Source: Labrys sp. WJW
Lineage (GTDB): Bacteria; Pseudomonadota; Alphaproteobacteria; Rhizobiales; Labraceae
Length of the DNA stretch: 64,000 nucleotides
NCBI RefSeq assembly: GCF_001676615.1
Contig: NZ_LYXZ01000006.1
Coordinates: 124,001-188,000, forward strand
Reading direction: 5' to 3'
Every line of letters starts with the position of its first letter. Within the stretch, counting starts at the first letter, position 1. Positions 17,492 to 26,421 of the stretch are shown in pieces. The notes beneath the pieces were generated by a model, which saw only the letters and a program-made list of their open reading frames with translations, made no database searches and was not told the origin of the DNA. The position numbers and the translations under genes were made by a program.

Positions 17492-18223
17492 TCAAAGCCA
17501 AAAGAATCGCCTCATTTCCTCAGCCGTTCGCAGCTTTGAGGTCGGCAGTATTTCGCATTCTTCAATAAATCTCTCGTATCCATACAATTCCAGATCTATC
17601 TTTGACCATTTACGCCAAATATTCCAATAGTTTTCTTCGAGAACTTTTGTCTGAGGATCAAGGTTGGTACACAAGACGAGCCCGGTGGGCGGGGCATCAA
17701 AAACATAAATATCAAGATCTGGTCTATATTCTTTAAGTATAGCTAATACTTTCCATACGTCTCCTGTCCAAAAAGAGCCATTGTGAGCTCGGGTAAGCAT
17801 TGACGTGTTGGTGGGAATGCAATCGTGAATACAAATAATCGAATTCTTTTTACAATATTTTTCCGTATTATAGAAATCTCTCAATAATGTTTCGGCTTCG
17901 TGTAAGCCGTCCAAAAATGCTAAATCAATTTCAGTATTTAGCAGTGCCACGGGATCGTATTCTTTAAAGAAATCATCGCTTTTCATCTGGAAATACATCG
18001 TGACGGGACGTTTGCCTGCAGGCTCTGTTGGCCCACCAAAATAGGGATCGACGGCAAGCGATTTGCACTTAGCAAGGTTTAGAGAGTGGCCTTTGTTCGT
18101 TCCAATCTCAAAATATGATTTTGGATCCAAATAGCTATGTAGCCAACTCATGACCTCGAAATATATATTCCCACCTAGCGAAGTAATATTTTTATTTTCA
18201 GGGGTATTTGAAGAGTCGGCCAT
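17492..18223 (-). CDS. class I SAM-dependent methyltransferase (Methyltransf_24-like)
   Basis: 243 residues from ATG 18223, which has AGAGG at good spacing; the frame extends to 18310. The motif SYFEIGTNKGHSL is a divergent SAM-binding motif I, followed by LAVDPY, DLAFLDGLHEAE and ICIHDC, typical of small-molecule or glycan methyltransferases of this fold. It is the most AT-rich gene here and lies next to the GT61 gene in convergent orientation, so a role in modifying the same polysaccharide is likely but inferred. Confidence 0.75.
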   Translation of the reverse strand: MADSSNTPENKNITSLGGNIYFEVMSWLHSYLDPKSYFEIGTNKGHSLNLAKCKSLAVDPYFGGPTEPAGKRPVTMYFQMKSDDFFKEYDPVALLNTEIDLAFLDGLHEAETLLRDFYNTEKYCKKNSIICIHDCIPTNTSMLTRAHNGSFWTGDVWKVLAILKEYRPDLDIYVFDAPPTGLVLCTNLDPQTKVLEENYWNIWRKWSKIDLELYGYERFIEECEILPTSKLRTAEEMRRFFWL

Positions 18224-18349
18224 CAATTCTACCTCTAGGTGCCCTTTTAACCTGTATGCTAGGTCCATTTCATGTTGGACGCAACGTTTTGAACTTATGA
18301 CGGGCCGCAAACTCGGACGAGGCTGATGCGATCAGGGCAGATTTCTAGA

Positions 18350-19786
18350 TCAGTGAGCGAGCAACGGCATCCGCGGCTCGATCGGCACCAACGCGCTCAG
18401 CCCCAGCAGTTCCTCCAGCGTGGCGCCTGCACCCAGTAGCGCTGCCTCGCCGCGTGGGCGGCCGATGAGCTGCACGCCGACGGGGCGGCCGTCGGCCGTG
18501 AAGCCGGCGGGGAGGGCCAGGGAGGGGCAGGAGGTCATGGTGACGACGCTGGCGATCTTGAGCCAGTCGACATAGTTCTCGAACACCGTGCCCTCCACTT
18601 CGCGGACCCAGCGTTGCTCGATGCCGAGCGGCGGGGTGCAGGCAGCCGGGGCGACCAATACGTCATAGCGCGAGAAGAAGGCGGCGATATCGTCATAGAG
18701 CTTGCTGCGGCGGAGCATGGCAGCACCGATCGTATCGGCGTCGAGGGCACGGCCTTTCTCGATGTTCCAGATCACGTCGGGCTTGAGTTCGCTGCGGCGC
18801 GTCTCGAGCAATTCGCGCATGCCGGCGGCGTAGGACAGGGCGCGCAGCGTCTGGAAGGCTTCCGGCACGCCGGCAAAGTCGGGACAGGCTTCCTCGACGA
18901 TGCAGCCGGCCTCTTCCAGCCGCTTTGCAGCGGCCTCGACGATGGCCCGGGTCTCGCGATTGACCGGGGTGACGCCGAGGTCGGGCGAGAAGGCCACGCG
19001 CTTGGGCGCCTGCCGGCGGCGGGCGCTTTCGCGAAAGCCGATGGCCGGTTCTTCCAGCGACAACGGGTCCTCGATATGCCAGCCGGCCATGGCGTCGAGC
19101 ATCAGGGCGACATCCTCGACAGTGCGCGCCATCGGGCCGTTGACCGGCAGGGTCTCGAACTTGATGCCGTCGGGGCCGCTGGCGACCCGGCCGGGCGAAG
19201 GGCGCAGGCCCACGACCGAGCAGAAGCTGGCGGGCGTGCGCAGCGAGCCGCCGAGATCCGAGCCGGTGGCCAGCCAGACCTGCCCGGTGGCGAGCGCCAC
19301 GGCTGCCCCGCCCGAGGAGCCGCCGGCATTGAGGCTGGTGTTCCAGGGGTTGAGCGTGTCGCCGAATACGGCATTGAAGGTATTGGCGCCGGCGCCGAAT
19401 TCGGGCGTGTTGCTCTTGCCGATGGTGATGCCGCCGCGGGCTTCCAAGCGCTCGACCATGATGTCCGAGCGCTCGGGCACGTGATCCCTATAGACCTGCG
19501 AGCCATAGGTCGTGCGCACGCCGGCAACGTCGTTGAGGTCCTTCACCGCAAGCGGGAGGCCGCCGAGCCAGCTGGGATCTTCGCTTGGCGCAGTCGCCAT
19601 CAGGCGACGGGCCTGGTCGCGGGCGCGCTCGGGGCAGAGCGTGACCATGGCATTGACCTTGCCGTCGACAGCCTCGATGCGGGCGAGCGAAGCCTCGACG
19701 AGATCAAGCGGGCTGATTTCGCGCCGTCGCAAGCGCTCGACGACCTCGCAGGCGGTGAGACGGATCAGGTCGTCGGCGTTGCTCAT
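18350..19786 (-). CDS. amidase (amidase signature family)
   Basis: 478 residues from ATG 19786 (the frame is open to 19918). The Ser-cisSer-Lys triad is visible: K82 in LAVKDLN, S157 in GGSSGG and S181 in GSDLGGSLR. These enzymes hydrolyse amides to acid plus ammonia; the substrate is unknown. No signal peptide. It is the last gene of the minus-strand series containing an aminopeptidase and DRL gene. GC content returns to the chromosomal norm here, marking the right edge of the AT-rich island. Confidence 0.88.
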   Translation of the reverse strand: MSNADDLIRLTACEVVERLRRREISPLDLVEASLARIEAVDGKVNAMVTLCPERARDQARRLMATAPSEDPSWLGGLPLAVKDLNDVAGVRTTYGSQVYRDHVPERSDIMVERLEARGGITIGKSNTPEFGAGANTFNAVFGDTLNPWNTSLNAGGSSGGAAVALATGQVWLATGSDLGGSLRTPASFCSVVGLRPSPGRVASGPDGIKFETLPVNGPMARTVEDVALMLDAMAGWHIEDPLSLEEPAIGFRESARRRQAPKRVAFSPDLGVTPVNRETRAIVEAAAKRLEEAGCIVEEACPDFAGVPEAFQTLRALSYAAGMRELLETRRSELKPDVIWNIEKGRALDADTIGAAMLRRSKLYDDIAAFFSRYDVLVAPAACTPPLGIEQRWVREVEGTVFENYVDWLKIASVVTMTSCPSLALPAGFTADGRPVGVQLIGRPRGEAALLGAGATLEELLGLSALVPIEPRMPLLAH

Positions 19787-19889
19787 GGCGCAAATTCCCG
19801 GAGGCTGGACTGGTTTTGTCATGCTCAGGGCCGGCTGGGCCGCCGGCTCTCGATATTTGTCGATCGGCAGGCCTGGATCGGCCGTTGCC

Positions 19890-21281
19890 TCAGCCGAAAC
19901 GGGCCTTGAGATAGGCATAGAGCGCGCGGGCGCCCATCACCTCGGCCCCCTCGGGCCGGCCGGGTTTGGCGGAGGGTGTCCAGGCGAAGATGTCGAGATG
20001 CACATAGGCCCCGGCCTTCTCGACGAAGCGGTTGAGGAAGAGGGCCGCGGTGATCGAGCCGGCAAAGCCGCCGCCGGGGGCATTGTTGAGATCGGCGACC
20101 TTGGAATCGAGCATCGCGTCATAGGGGGGCCAGAGCGGCAGGCGCCAGAGCGGGTCGTTCTCGCCGGCGGCATGGGCGAGGAGATCGGCTGCGACCGCCT
20201 CGTTCCGGCAGAACAAAGGCGGCAGGTCAGGGCCGAGGGCGACGCGGGCGGCGCCCGTCAGCGTCGCCATGTCGACGATCAGTTCGGGCGCTTCCTCGTC
20301 GGCAAGCGTGAGGGCGTCGGCGAGCACGAGGCGGCCCTCGGCGTCGGTATTGCCGATCTCCACGCTCAGCCCCTTGCGCGAGGCCAGGATATCGCTGGGC
20401 CGGAAGGCATCGCCGGAAATCGAATTCTCGACGGCCGGGATCAGCACGCGCAGGCGCAGTTTGAGGCCTGCGGCCATGATCATGCTGGCGCAGGCGAGCA
20501 CAGAGGCAGCCCCGCCCATGTCCTTCTTCATCAGCAGCATGCTGGCCGATGGCTTGATGTCGAGGCCGCCAGTGTCGAAGATCACCCCCTTGCCGACCAG
20601 CGTCACCTTGGGATGGGCGGCGTCGCCCCACGTCAGGTCGATCAGCCTGGGCGCGCGCGAGGAGGCGCGGCCGACGGCATGGATCATCGGGAAATTCTCG
20701 GCGAGCAGTTCCTCGCCGACCACGACCCGGAACGAGGCACCATGCTTTTCGGCCAGGGCGCGTGCCGCCTCGGCGAGTTCCGCCGGACCGAGATCATTGG
20801 CCGGCGTGTTGACGAGATCGCGCCCGAGCGCCACGGCCTCGGCGACCGACAGGATCTCATCGCGATCGATACCATCGAGTGCGATCAGCCGTACGGCCTT
20901 GATATCGTTGCGCTTGTAGCGGCCGAAACGGTAGAGGCTCAACACCCAGCCGAGGGCGGCGAGCCGGTCGTCATGGCTGGCATTGGCGAAGCGATAGGTG
21001 CCTGCCGGCAGCACAGTGGCGAGCTTGCCGGGCAGGAAGCCGTCGCGATGGCGGGCCGATTCGCCCTCGAGGCCGAAGATCACCCCTGCGAGGTTGCCGT
21101 CAGGCCCCGGCAGAACGAGGTGGCGGCCGGCGCTTGCCTCGAAACCGTTGGCGACGATCCAGTCCCGCTGCACCTGCGGCAGGCGCCCCAGCACCGCGCC
21201 GGCGGTCTCCTTGGTGGCGAACCAGATGGGAACGGCCTGGATCGATGCGCTTTCTTGGGCGGCAAGCAGGAACTCGGACAT
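19890..21281 (-). CDS. M17 leucyl aminopeptidase family protein
   Basis: 463 residues. The M17 signature NTDAEGRLVL (311-320) and metal/catalytic positions K231, D236, D254, D313, E315 and R317 are present. It removes N-terminal residues from peptides in the cytoplasm using two metal ions. The N-terminal domain is shorter and different from E. coli PepA, as in the PepB-like alphaproteobacterial branch. The start follows the stop of the upstream YdcF-like gene by 10 bases, so they are co-transcribed. Confidence 0.9.
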   Translation of the reverse strand: MSEFLLAAQESASIQAVPIWFATKETAGAVLGRLPQVQRDWIVANGFEASAGRHLVLPGPDGNLAGVIFGLEGESARHRDGFLPGKLATVLPAGTYRFANASHDDRLAALGWVLSLYRFGRYKRNDIKAVRLIALDGIDRDEILSVAEAVALGRDLVNTPANDLGPAELAEAARALAEKHGASFRVVVGEELLAENFPMIHAVGRASSRAPRLIDLTWGDAAHPKVTLVGKGVIFDTGGLDIKPSASMLLMKKDMGGAASVLACASMIMAAGLKLRLRVLIPAVENSISGDAFRPSDILASRKGLSVEIGNTDAEGRLVLADALTLADEEAPELIVDMATLTGAARVALGPDLPPLFCRNEAVAADLLAHAAGENDPLWRLPLWPPYDAMLDSKVADLNNAPGGGFAGSITAALFLNRFVEKAGAYVHLDIFAWTPSAKPGRPEGAEVMGARALYAYLKARFG

Positions 21282-21291
21282 GGTGCGACTT

Positions 21292-22101
21292 TCAGGGTTC
21301 GGGGAAGATCTCGTCGATGCGCCCGCTCAGCCAGTAGGACAGCAGGCCGATCCACTCGCGCACGGCGAGGTTCACCTGGCGCAGCCCGTCACTCATCGCA
21401 TAGAAGGGCCGCACGCCATCCTGCGGACCCGCCGTGCGATAATTGACGGGATAGGCCATTACATCGAAGCCCGCCTTGCGAAACAAGGCCATCGAGCGCG
21501 GCATGTGGTAGCCGGAGGTGACCAGCAGATAGGTCTCGCCGGGCTTGGGCTTGAGAAGATCGTGGGTGAAGATGGCATTCTCATAGGTGTCGCGCGAACG
21601 GTTCTCGAACAGCATGCGCTCATCGGGGATGCCGAAGCTGCGGAAAAGCTGGCGCGAGGCGTCCGCCTCGGTGATGTCGCCCCAGATCTGGCCGGCCAGC
21701 GAGCCGACGCCGCCGGTGAAGATGATGCGGGCCTCAGGGAACTGGCGCGACTGGCCGGCGACGGCCGTCATCCGCTCGGCCGAATCGGTCAGGGCCGTCT
21801 CGTGCCGCGTGGTGGAAATGTGGGTGTCCACCGCGCCGCCCAGCACGATGATGCCGGCGATCCTGGTCTGGGGCGCGATCGCAGCCTGGGGAAAGCGCTC
21901 CTCCAGCGGCTGGATCAGCCAATTGCCCAGCGGCGACCAGCCCATCACGGCGAAGGCCAGCAGCGCGAAGCCCATTAGGAAGCGGCCGAAGCGCTGCACG
22001 CGGCGGATGAAGCTCAGGAGCAGGCCGACGAGGCCGACCACCAACGCCGCGTTGGAGGGCAGGATCAGGAAGCCCAGGGTCTTGGCGAGATAATAGAACA
22101 T
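21292..22101 (-). CDS. YdcF/SanA/ElyC-family (DUF218) membrane protein
   Basis: 269 residues from ATG 22101. Two membrane segments lie near the N-terminus (about 12-30 and 38-56), then a DUF218 domain with IIVLGGAVD, GGVG, and LVTSGYHMPRSM motifs. Family members such as ElyC and SanA affect envelope or peptidoglycan precursor metabolism. Ten bases before the M17 aminopeptidase. Confidence 0.84.
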   Translation of the reverse strand: MFYYLAKTLGFLILPSNAALVVGLVGLLLSFIRRVQRFGRFLMGFALLAFAVMGWSPLGNWLIQPLEERFPQAAIAPQTRIAGIIVLGGAVDTHISTTRHETALTDSAERMTAVAGQSRQFPEARIIFTGGVGSLAGQIWGDITEADASRQLFRSFGIPDERMLFENRSRDTYENAIFTHDLLKPKPGETYLLVTSGYHMPRSMALFRKAGFDVMAYPVNYRTAGPQDGVRPFYAMSDGLRQVNLAVREWIGLLSYWLSGRIDEIFPEP

Positions 22102-22137
22102 GAGATGCGATGTCAGGGCGGCAGGCTGGCGACGCTT

Positions 22138-22232
22138 GGAGCGCGGACATCTTGTCCGCATCTCGGAGCCGGTTTGATTCTAAGATGCGGACATCGCGAC
22201 ATGCCTTCATGTCGCTGAGATGTCCGCGCTCC
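22138..22232. repeat. 95-bp nested palindrome of GCGGACATCT motifs
   Basis: Outer arms GGAGCGCGGACATCT (22138-22152) and its perfect complement (22218-22232); inside, TGTCCGCATCT (22153-22163) pairs with AGATGCGGACA (22183-22193), and GCGACATG/CATGTCGC (22196-22203, 22208-22215) makes a third hairpin. The core motif GCGGACAT occurs repeatedly in both orientations. The right arm ends one base before the DRL gene stop codon. Looks like a REP-type element. Confidence 0.8.
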
Positions 22233-22233
22233 T

Positions 22234-23559
22234 TTACGCTGCATCCGCCTTCAGGAAGCGCTGGTCGGCGAGATCGAGCTGGCGGCGCAGGCGCACGATG
22301 GTCAGGCTGTCGTCGACGGTGCAATTGTCGTGGCTGAGCAATTCACCCTTGCGGATCGGCTTGGTGACGCGGGCACGCTCGGCCAGGCCCAGCGGCAACA
22401 GCCGCTCCCGCCTTGCATCGGCCCAGCGCATCGACCAGCCGCGATAGTCATATTCGCCGATGCGGCCGAGCACGGTGCCGGGCGGTAGGTCGCGCTTGGC
22501 CACCGCTGCCGTCTCCGCCACGGGGTGGTCGAGCGGCTGCAGGTCGGCGGTGCCGTAGAGCACGGCACGGGCGGCGGTGAGCGGCGTCTCCAGGCTGGTG
22601 AGATGGTAAGGCCGGTGCAGAGTGAAGAACGGGCCCTTGCCGACATGCAGGTCGGTCATGCGCTCGAGCACGCGCGGATGGTTGGGCTCGACCACGCAGA
22701 ACACGCCTGGCGCCACGCCCTTGCCAATGGTGTAGTCGACGCAGCCGCGCTTGGAGAGCACGCCACCATGGCTCACCGGGATCAGCACCTCGGCAAGTTC
22801 TTCCTTGCTGGCGCGCGGTCCATGCAGGCCAGGCTTGTCCGGCTCGAGGCCGGTGGCATTGGCGAGGGCCACCATCTCCACCATGGTCTTGGAGCCGTCG
22901 ACGAATTCGACCAGCACGCGCGGGTTCATGTCGCGCGCCGTCGCCTCGGCGACATAGTCGTCGGGCACCGCATCGAAATTCAGGGCGTTGTTCTTGCCCT
23001 TGCCGGCGGCGACCACCGTCATGCCGAGGGTGCGGGCGAAACAGACCAGTTCGAGCGCGGCGGCGGGTTCGTCCCCCGCGGCACCGGTATAGATCACGCC
23101 GGCCTTCTCCGCCTCGGCCTTGAAATGGCGGCCGATGGTGATGTCGGCCTCGACATTGAGCATGACGATGTGCTTGCCGTGCCGGATGGCGGCCTCCGCC
23201 ACGATGGCCCCGGATTCGGGATGGCCGGTGGCATCGATGATCACCTCGATACGGCCGGCGGCGGCCAGGGCCTCCAGGTCGGTGGTGATGGCGATGCGCC
23301 CGGTCTCGATGGCCCGGTCGATCGCCGAGGCATTGGCGACCTCGACGAGCTCGTCCAGCCGGTGCCCGGCGCTCAGGGCGGCCGCGATGGCATTCTGCGG
23401 GCGCGAGCGCACCGCGACCGCACCGATGCGAATGCCTTGCATCAGCGCGATCTGCACGATGAGGTCGGTGCCCATCTGGCCGGCCCCGACCAGGCCGACG
23501 GTAACGGGGCCCTTGTCGCGGGCACGTTCCATCAGATCGGCAGCAAAAGAGGGGTTCAT
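22234..23559 (-). CDS. DRL-like NAD(P)-dependent oxidoreductase with C-terminal SAF domain
   Basis: 441 residues from ATG 23559 (GGAG at good spacing; frame open to 23586). An N-terminal Rossmann motif VGLVGAGQMG (about 14-23) resembles homoserine dehydrogenase; a central catalytic region and a C-terminal SAF-like segment (about 350-430) follow. The family is COG4091, which includes the DXR-like (DRL) enzyme of Brucella that makes MEP from DXP in place of DXR. Many relatives are in catabolic operons and may act on other substrates. Here it follows a polyamine-type ABC system and an amine oxidoreductase. Confidence 0.78.
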   Translation of the reverse strand: MNPSFAADLMERARDKGPVTVGLVGAGQMGTDLIVQIALMQGIRIGAVAVRSRPQNAIAAALSAGHRLDELVEVANASAIDRAIETGRIAITTDLEALAAAGRIEVIIDATGHPESGAIVAEAAIRHGKHIVMLNVEADITIGRHFKAEAEKAGVIYTGAAGDEPAAALELVCFARTLGMTVVAAGKGKNNALNFDAVPDDYVAEATARDMNPRVLVEFVDGSKTMVEMVALANATGLEPDKPGLHGPRASKEELAEVLIPVSHGGVLSKRGCVDYTIGKGVAPGVFCVVEPNHPRVLERMTDLHVGKGPFFTLHRPYHLTSLETPLTAARAVLYGTADLQPLDHPVAETAAVAKRDLPPGTVLGRIGEYDYRGWSMRWADARRERLLPLGLAERARVTKPIRKGELLSHDNCTVDDSLTIVRLRRQLDLADQRFLKADAA

Positions 23560-23673
23560 CGGGCGCTCCGCAATCTCGTCATGCACCGTCTAACCACCAA
23601 ATCGTGGCGCTGCAAAGGGAAATGGCTGTGTGCTTTCGGTGCAGACGCCTGCGATCCCAGGAAGCGCGCTCTG

Positions 23674-24915
23674 TCAGCCGAAGCGTTCCGCGCGATAGGC
23701 GGAGGGGTCGATGAAGGGCTTTTCGCCGGTGATCATCTCGGCCAGGAGCCGGCCCGTGGCCGGGCCGAGGGTGAAGCCGAGATGCTGGTGGCCGAAAGCC
23801 AGCCAGAGGTTGTCATGGCGCGGTGCCTTGCCGATGATCGGGCGGGAATCCGGGAAGATCGGCCGCGAGCCCATCCAGGGCTTGGCCTCAGCGCGCTCGC
23901 CGAGCGGGAAGAGCTTGCGGGCGAGCTTTTCCGTGCGATCGACCTGCACGGGAGTCCTCGGGGCATCGCGCCGCGCGAATTCGGCGCCGGTGGTCAGGCG
24001 GATGCCACCCGCCATCGGGGTGATGACGAAGCCGCCCTGTTCGTCCAGGACCGGGCGGCTGAGGCCGGCATTGCCCTCGGCGCGATAATGCATGTGATAG
24101 CCGCGCTTCACCGCGAGCGGGAAGCGGTAGCCGAGCGGGGAAAGCAGGTCCATCGACCAGGGGCCGAGCGCGACGACGGCCTGGCGCGCCTCGATCGGAC
24201 CGTCTCCCGTGGTGACGCTCCAGCCGGAGGACCCCGGACGCAGGCTGCGTGCGTCCCCGGTCAGGACCCGCCCGCCGATCGTCTCGAAATGGCCGGCATA
24301 GGCCTTGGTGACGCTGCCGGGATCGGAGACGCTATGCGGATCCTGCCAATGCACAGCCGCGGTGAAATCGGGCCGAAGATTGGGTTCGAGCGCCAAGGCT
24401 TCATCGCGCGTCAGCGCTTTCACGCGATAGCCGAACTCCGCGGCGAGGGGGAATTCCCGCTTTTCGGCTTCGAACGCCGCCTCGCTGCGATAGACCTTGA
24501 GCCAGCCCGTATCACGGAACAGGGCGTCGGCGCCGGCCTTGGCCGCCAAAGCGCGATGCTCGCCCACGGTGGCGCTGAGCAAGGGCTGCATCATCCGGGC
24601 GGTGGCCAGAAGCTTGTCGGGGGCGGAGTTGCGCCAATAGGCAAGCAGCCAGGGGGCCAGGGCCGGCAGGGCCGACCAATGATAGTTGGCGCCGGGATAG
24701 CGCTTGAGCACGACGTCGGCGAGAGCGGACAGGCTGCGCGGGAAGGCAACGGGAAGCAAGGCGGAGCGCTCGACCACGCCGCTATTGCCGTAGGAGGTTT
24801 CCTCGCCCGGGCCGCGTCGGTCGACCAGGGCGACGGAGCGGCCGCGCTGCTGCAGATGTGCGGCGATCGAGGTGCCGACGATGCCGGCGCCGAGTACCAC
24901 GACGTCGTAACGCAT
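23674..24915 (-). CDS. FAD-dependent D-amino-acid dehydrogenase-like oxidoreductase
   Basis: 413 residues from ATG 24915 (24927 also possible). The N-terminal FAD-binding motif VVLGAGIVGTS (about 5-15), the DAO fold and the C-terminal GSRPIFPDSRPIIG with GHQHLGFTLGP region match the DadA-like family. These enzymes oxidise D-amino acids or secondary amines at the membrane. It sits 66 bases after potA and probably acts on a compound imported by the transporter. Confidence 0.83.
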   Translation of the reverse strand: MRYDVVVLGAGIVGTSIAAHLQQRGRSVALVDRRGPGEETSYGNSGVVERSALLPVAFPRSLSALADVVLKRYPGANYHWSALPALAPWLLAYWRNSAPDKLLATARMMQPLLSATVGEHRALAAKAGADALFRDTGWLKVYRSEAAFEAEKREFPLAAEFGYRVKALTRDEALALEPNLRPDFTAAVHWQDPHSVSDPGSVTKAYAGHFETIGGRVLTGDARSLRPGSSGWSVTTGDGPIEARQAVVALGPWSMDLLSPLGYRFPLAVKRGYHMHYRAEGNAGLSRPVLDEQGGFVITPMAGGIRLTTGAEFARRDAPRTPVQVDRTEKLARKLFPLGERAEAKPWMGSRPIFPDSRPIIGKAPRHDNLWLAFGHQHLGFTLGPATGRLLAEMITGEKPFIDPSAYRAERFG

Positions 24916-24981
24916 GGAAAACCCCATTGGTGCTGAAAAGAACTTTGGTATCGAATGCGGTTCGGTTGGAGCGGCCTGCCG

Positions 24982-26070
24982 TCAGCCGAGCCTGCGCCCA
25001 TTCTCGTCCAGCAGCAAGATGTCCTGGGGCGCGATGTCCACCGCGACGGCCTCGCCGTCATGCCAGACCCTGTCCTCGATGGTGGCATTGGCCTGCAGCC
25101 TCAGGCCATCGAGGTCGAGGACATAGGCCGCAGTGCCGCCGAGATAGGAAGCAGCGACGATGGTAGCGCGCAGCTCGCCGGCATTGGCGCCCGGCGGGCC
25201 GAGCCGGATGCGCTGGGCACGCACCACGCCCGTCGCCCGAGTGCCGGCGCGGGCGCTCGCCGGCGCGATGGCGACCAGTTGCACGCCATTGTCGAGATGC
25301 AGGGCAAGGCGCCCCTCGGATACGCCCATGATCCTGCCCTCGATCAGGTTCGACTGACCGAGGAAGCTGGCGACAAAACGGGTATCGGGAAGCTTGTAGA
25401 CTTGCTCGGGCGTGCCCTGCTGCTCGACCACGCCCTTGTTCATCACCACGATGTGGTCGGACATCGCCAGGGCTTCTTCCTGGTCGTGGGTAACGAAGAT
25501 CGAGGTAATGCCGATCTCGCGCTGGATGATCTTGAGCTCGGTGCGCATTTCCTCGCGCAGGTGGGCGTCGAGGGCCGAAAGCGGTTCGTCGAGCAGGAGC
25601 ACGTCCGGCTCGATCACGATGGCACGGGCGAGTGCGATACGCTGCTGCTGGCCGCCGGAAAGTTCGGAGGGCAGCTTGCGCTCGACGCCGGGCAGGCGGA
25701 CCATGTCGAGGGCGCGCTTGACCTTGGCGGCGATGGTGGCCTTGTCGGCACCGCGATATTTCAGGCCGAAGGCGATATTGTCGTACACGCTCTTGTGCGG
25801 GAACAGGGCGTAGTTCTGGAAGACCAGGCCGATATTGCGCTTGTGAATCGGTACATTGTCGATGCGCTTGCCCGCCACCACGATCTCGCCGGCCGTCGGC
25901 TGCACCAGGCCGGCGATCGAGCGCAGGATCGTGGTCTTGCCGCAGCCCGAGGGGCCGAGCAAAGTGACGAAGTCACCCTTGCGAATGGTGAGGTTGACGT
26001 CCTTGACGGCAACGAAATCGCCATAGGCCAGATTGACATTGGTGAGTTCCACGGCCGTCGGCTTGGTCAT
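24982..26070 (-). CDS. potA: ABC transporter ATP-binding protein, spermidine/putrescine type
   Basis: 362 residues. Walker A GPSGCGKTT (about 38-46), ABC signature LSGGQQQR (about 137-144), Walker B VLLLDEPLSALD and a C-terminal TOBE-like domain (about 280-350) are visible. It powers uptake together with PotB/C/D-like proteins encoded just upstream on the same strand. A 147-bp repeat separates it from potD, so its translation may depend on read-through of that structure or on a separate promoter. Confidence 0.9.
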   Translation of the reverse strand: MTKPTAVELTNVNLAYGDFVAVKDVNLTIRKGDFVTLLGPSGCGKTTILRSIAGLVQPTAGEIVVAGKRIDNVPIHKRNIGLVFQNYALFPHKSVYDNIAFGLKYRGADKATIAAKVKRALDMVRLPGVERKLPSELSGGQQQRIALARAIVIEPDVLLLDEPLSALDAHLREEMRTELKIIQREIGITSIFVTHDQEEALAMSDHIVVMNKGVVEQQGTPEQVYKLPDTRFVASFLGQSNLIEGRIMGVSEGRLALHLDNGVQLVAIAPASARAGTRATGVVRAQRIRLGPPGANAGELRATIVAASYLGGTAAYVLDLDGLRLQANATIEDRVWHDGEAVAVDIAPQDILLLDENGRRLG

Positions 26071-26421
26071 CAGTCACGCTCTCGTTTCGACAGGGGCGAT
26101 ACGGATGCTCTTCCCCTGGTCCATTCAGATGGGTTTGATCTTTCCGTTCCATGGTCGGCCGATCCACACACGGGTAGTCCAATAATAAAGCGCGGGAATC
26201 CTTCCCCGACTTCGGGGAAGGTGCCGGTGCGCAGCACTGGCGGAAGGGGGAGCGTAGCAGGAGCGATCCGAAAAAAGCTCGATCGTACCACTCTACCCCA
26301 CCCGAGCCGGCCTTCGCCGGCCCACCCTCCCCGAAGTCGGGGAGGGATTGTCGCGCTTCAACCGTCCCGGCCGAGCCGTGCAGATCCACCAGCTATGAAG
26401 CTGGAAGGACTTTCTCCCAAA
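26071..26421. other. 351-base gap filled by a repeat
   Basis: No gene. Most of the gap is the structured 147-bp repeat at 26200-26346 plus a flanking sequence (GGATTGTCGCGCTTCAACCG-like) also similar at the other copy. A possible promoter for potA would have to lie at 26071-26190; I cannot assign one. Confidence 0.6.
26200..26346. repeat. 147-bp structured intergenic repeat, copy 1
   Basis: Begins with hairpin CCTTCCCCGA/TCGGGGAAGG (26200-26221) and ends with CCCTCCCCGA/TCGGGGAGGG (26325-26346). Between lie further stems, including GCCGGTGC/GCACTGGC (one G-U pair) and GCCGG/CCGGC (26306-26321). The other copy at 30349-30495 has exactly the same length. Confidence 0.85.

Noticed and set aside
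15000..18349. Complete capsule export operon
   Set aside because: Only a permease, one glycosyltransferase and a methyltransferase are present; there is no ATPase, polymerase or outer-membrane exporter, so I describe it as an island fragment.
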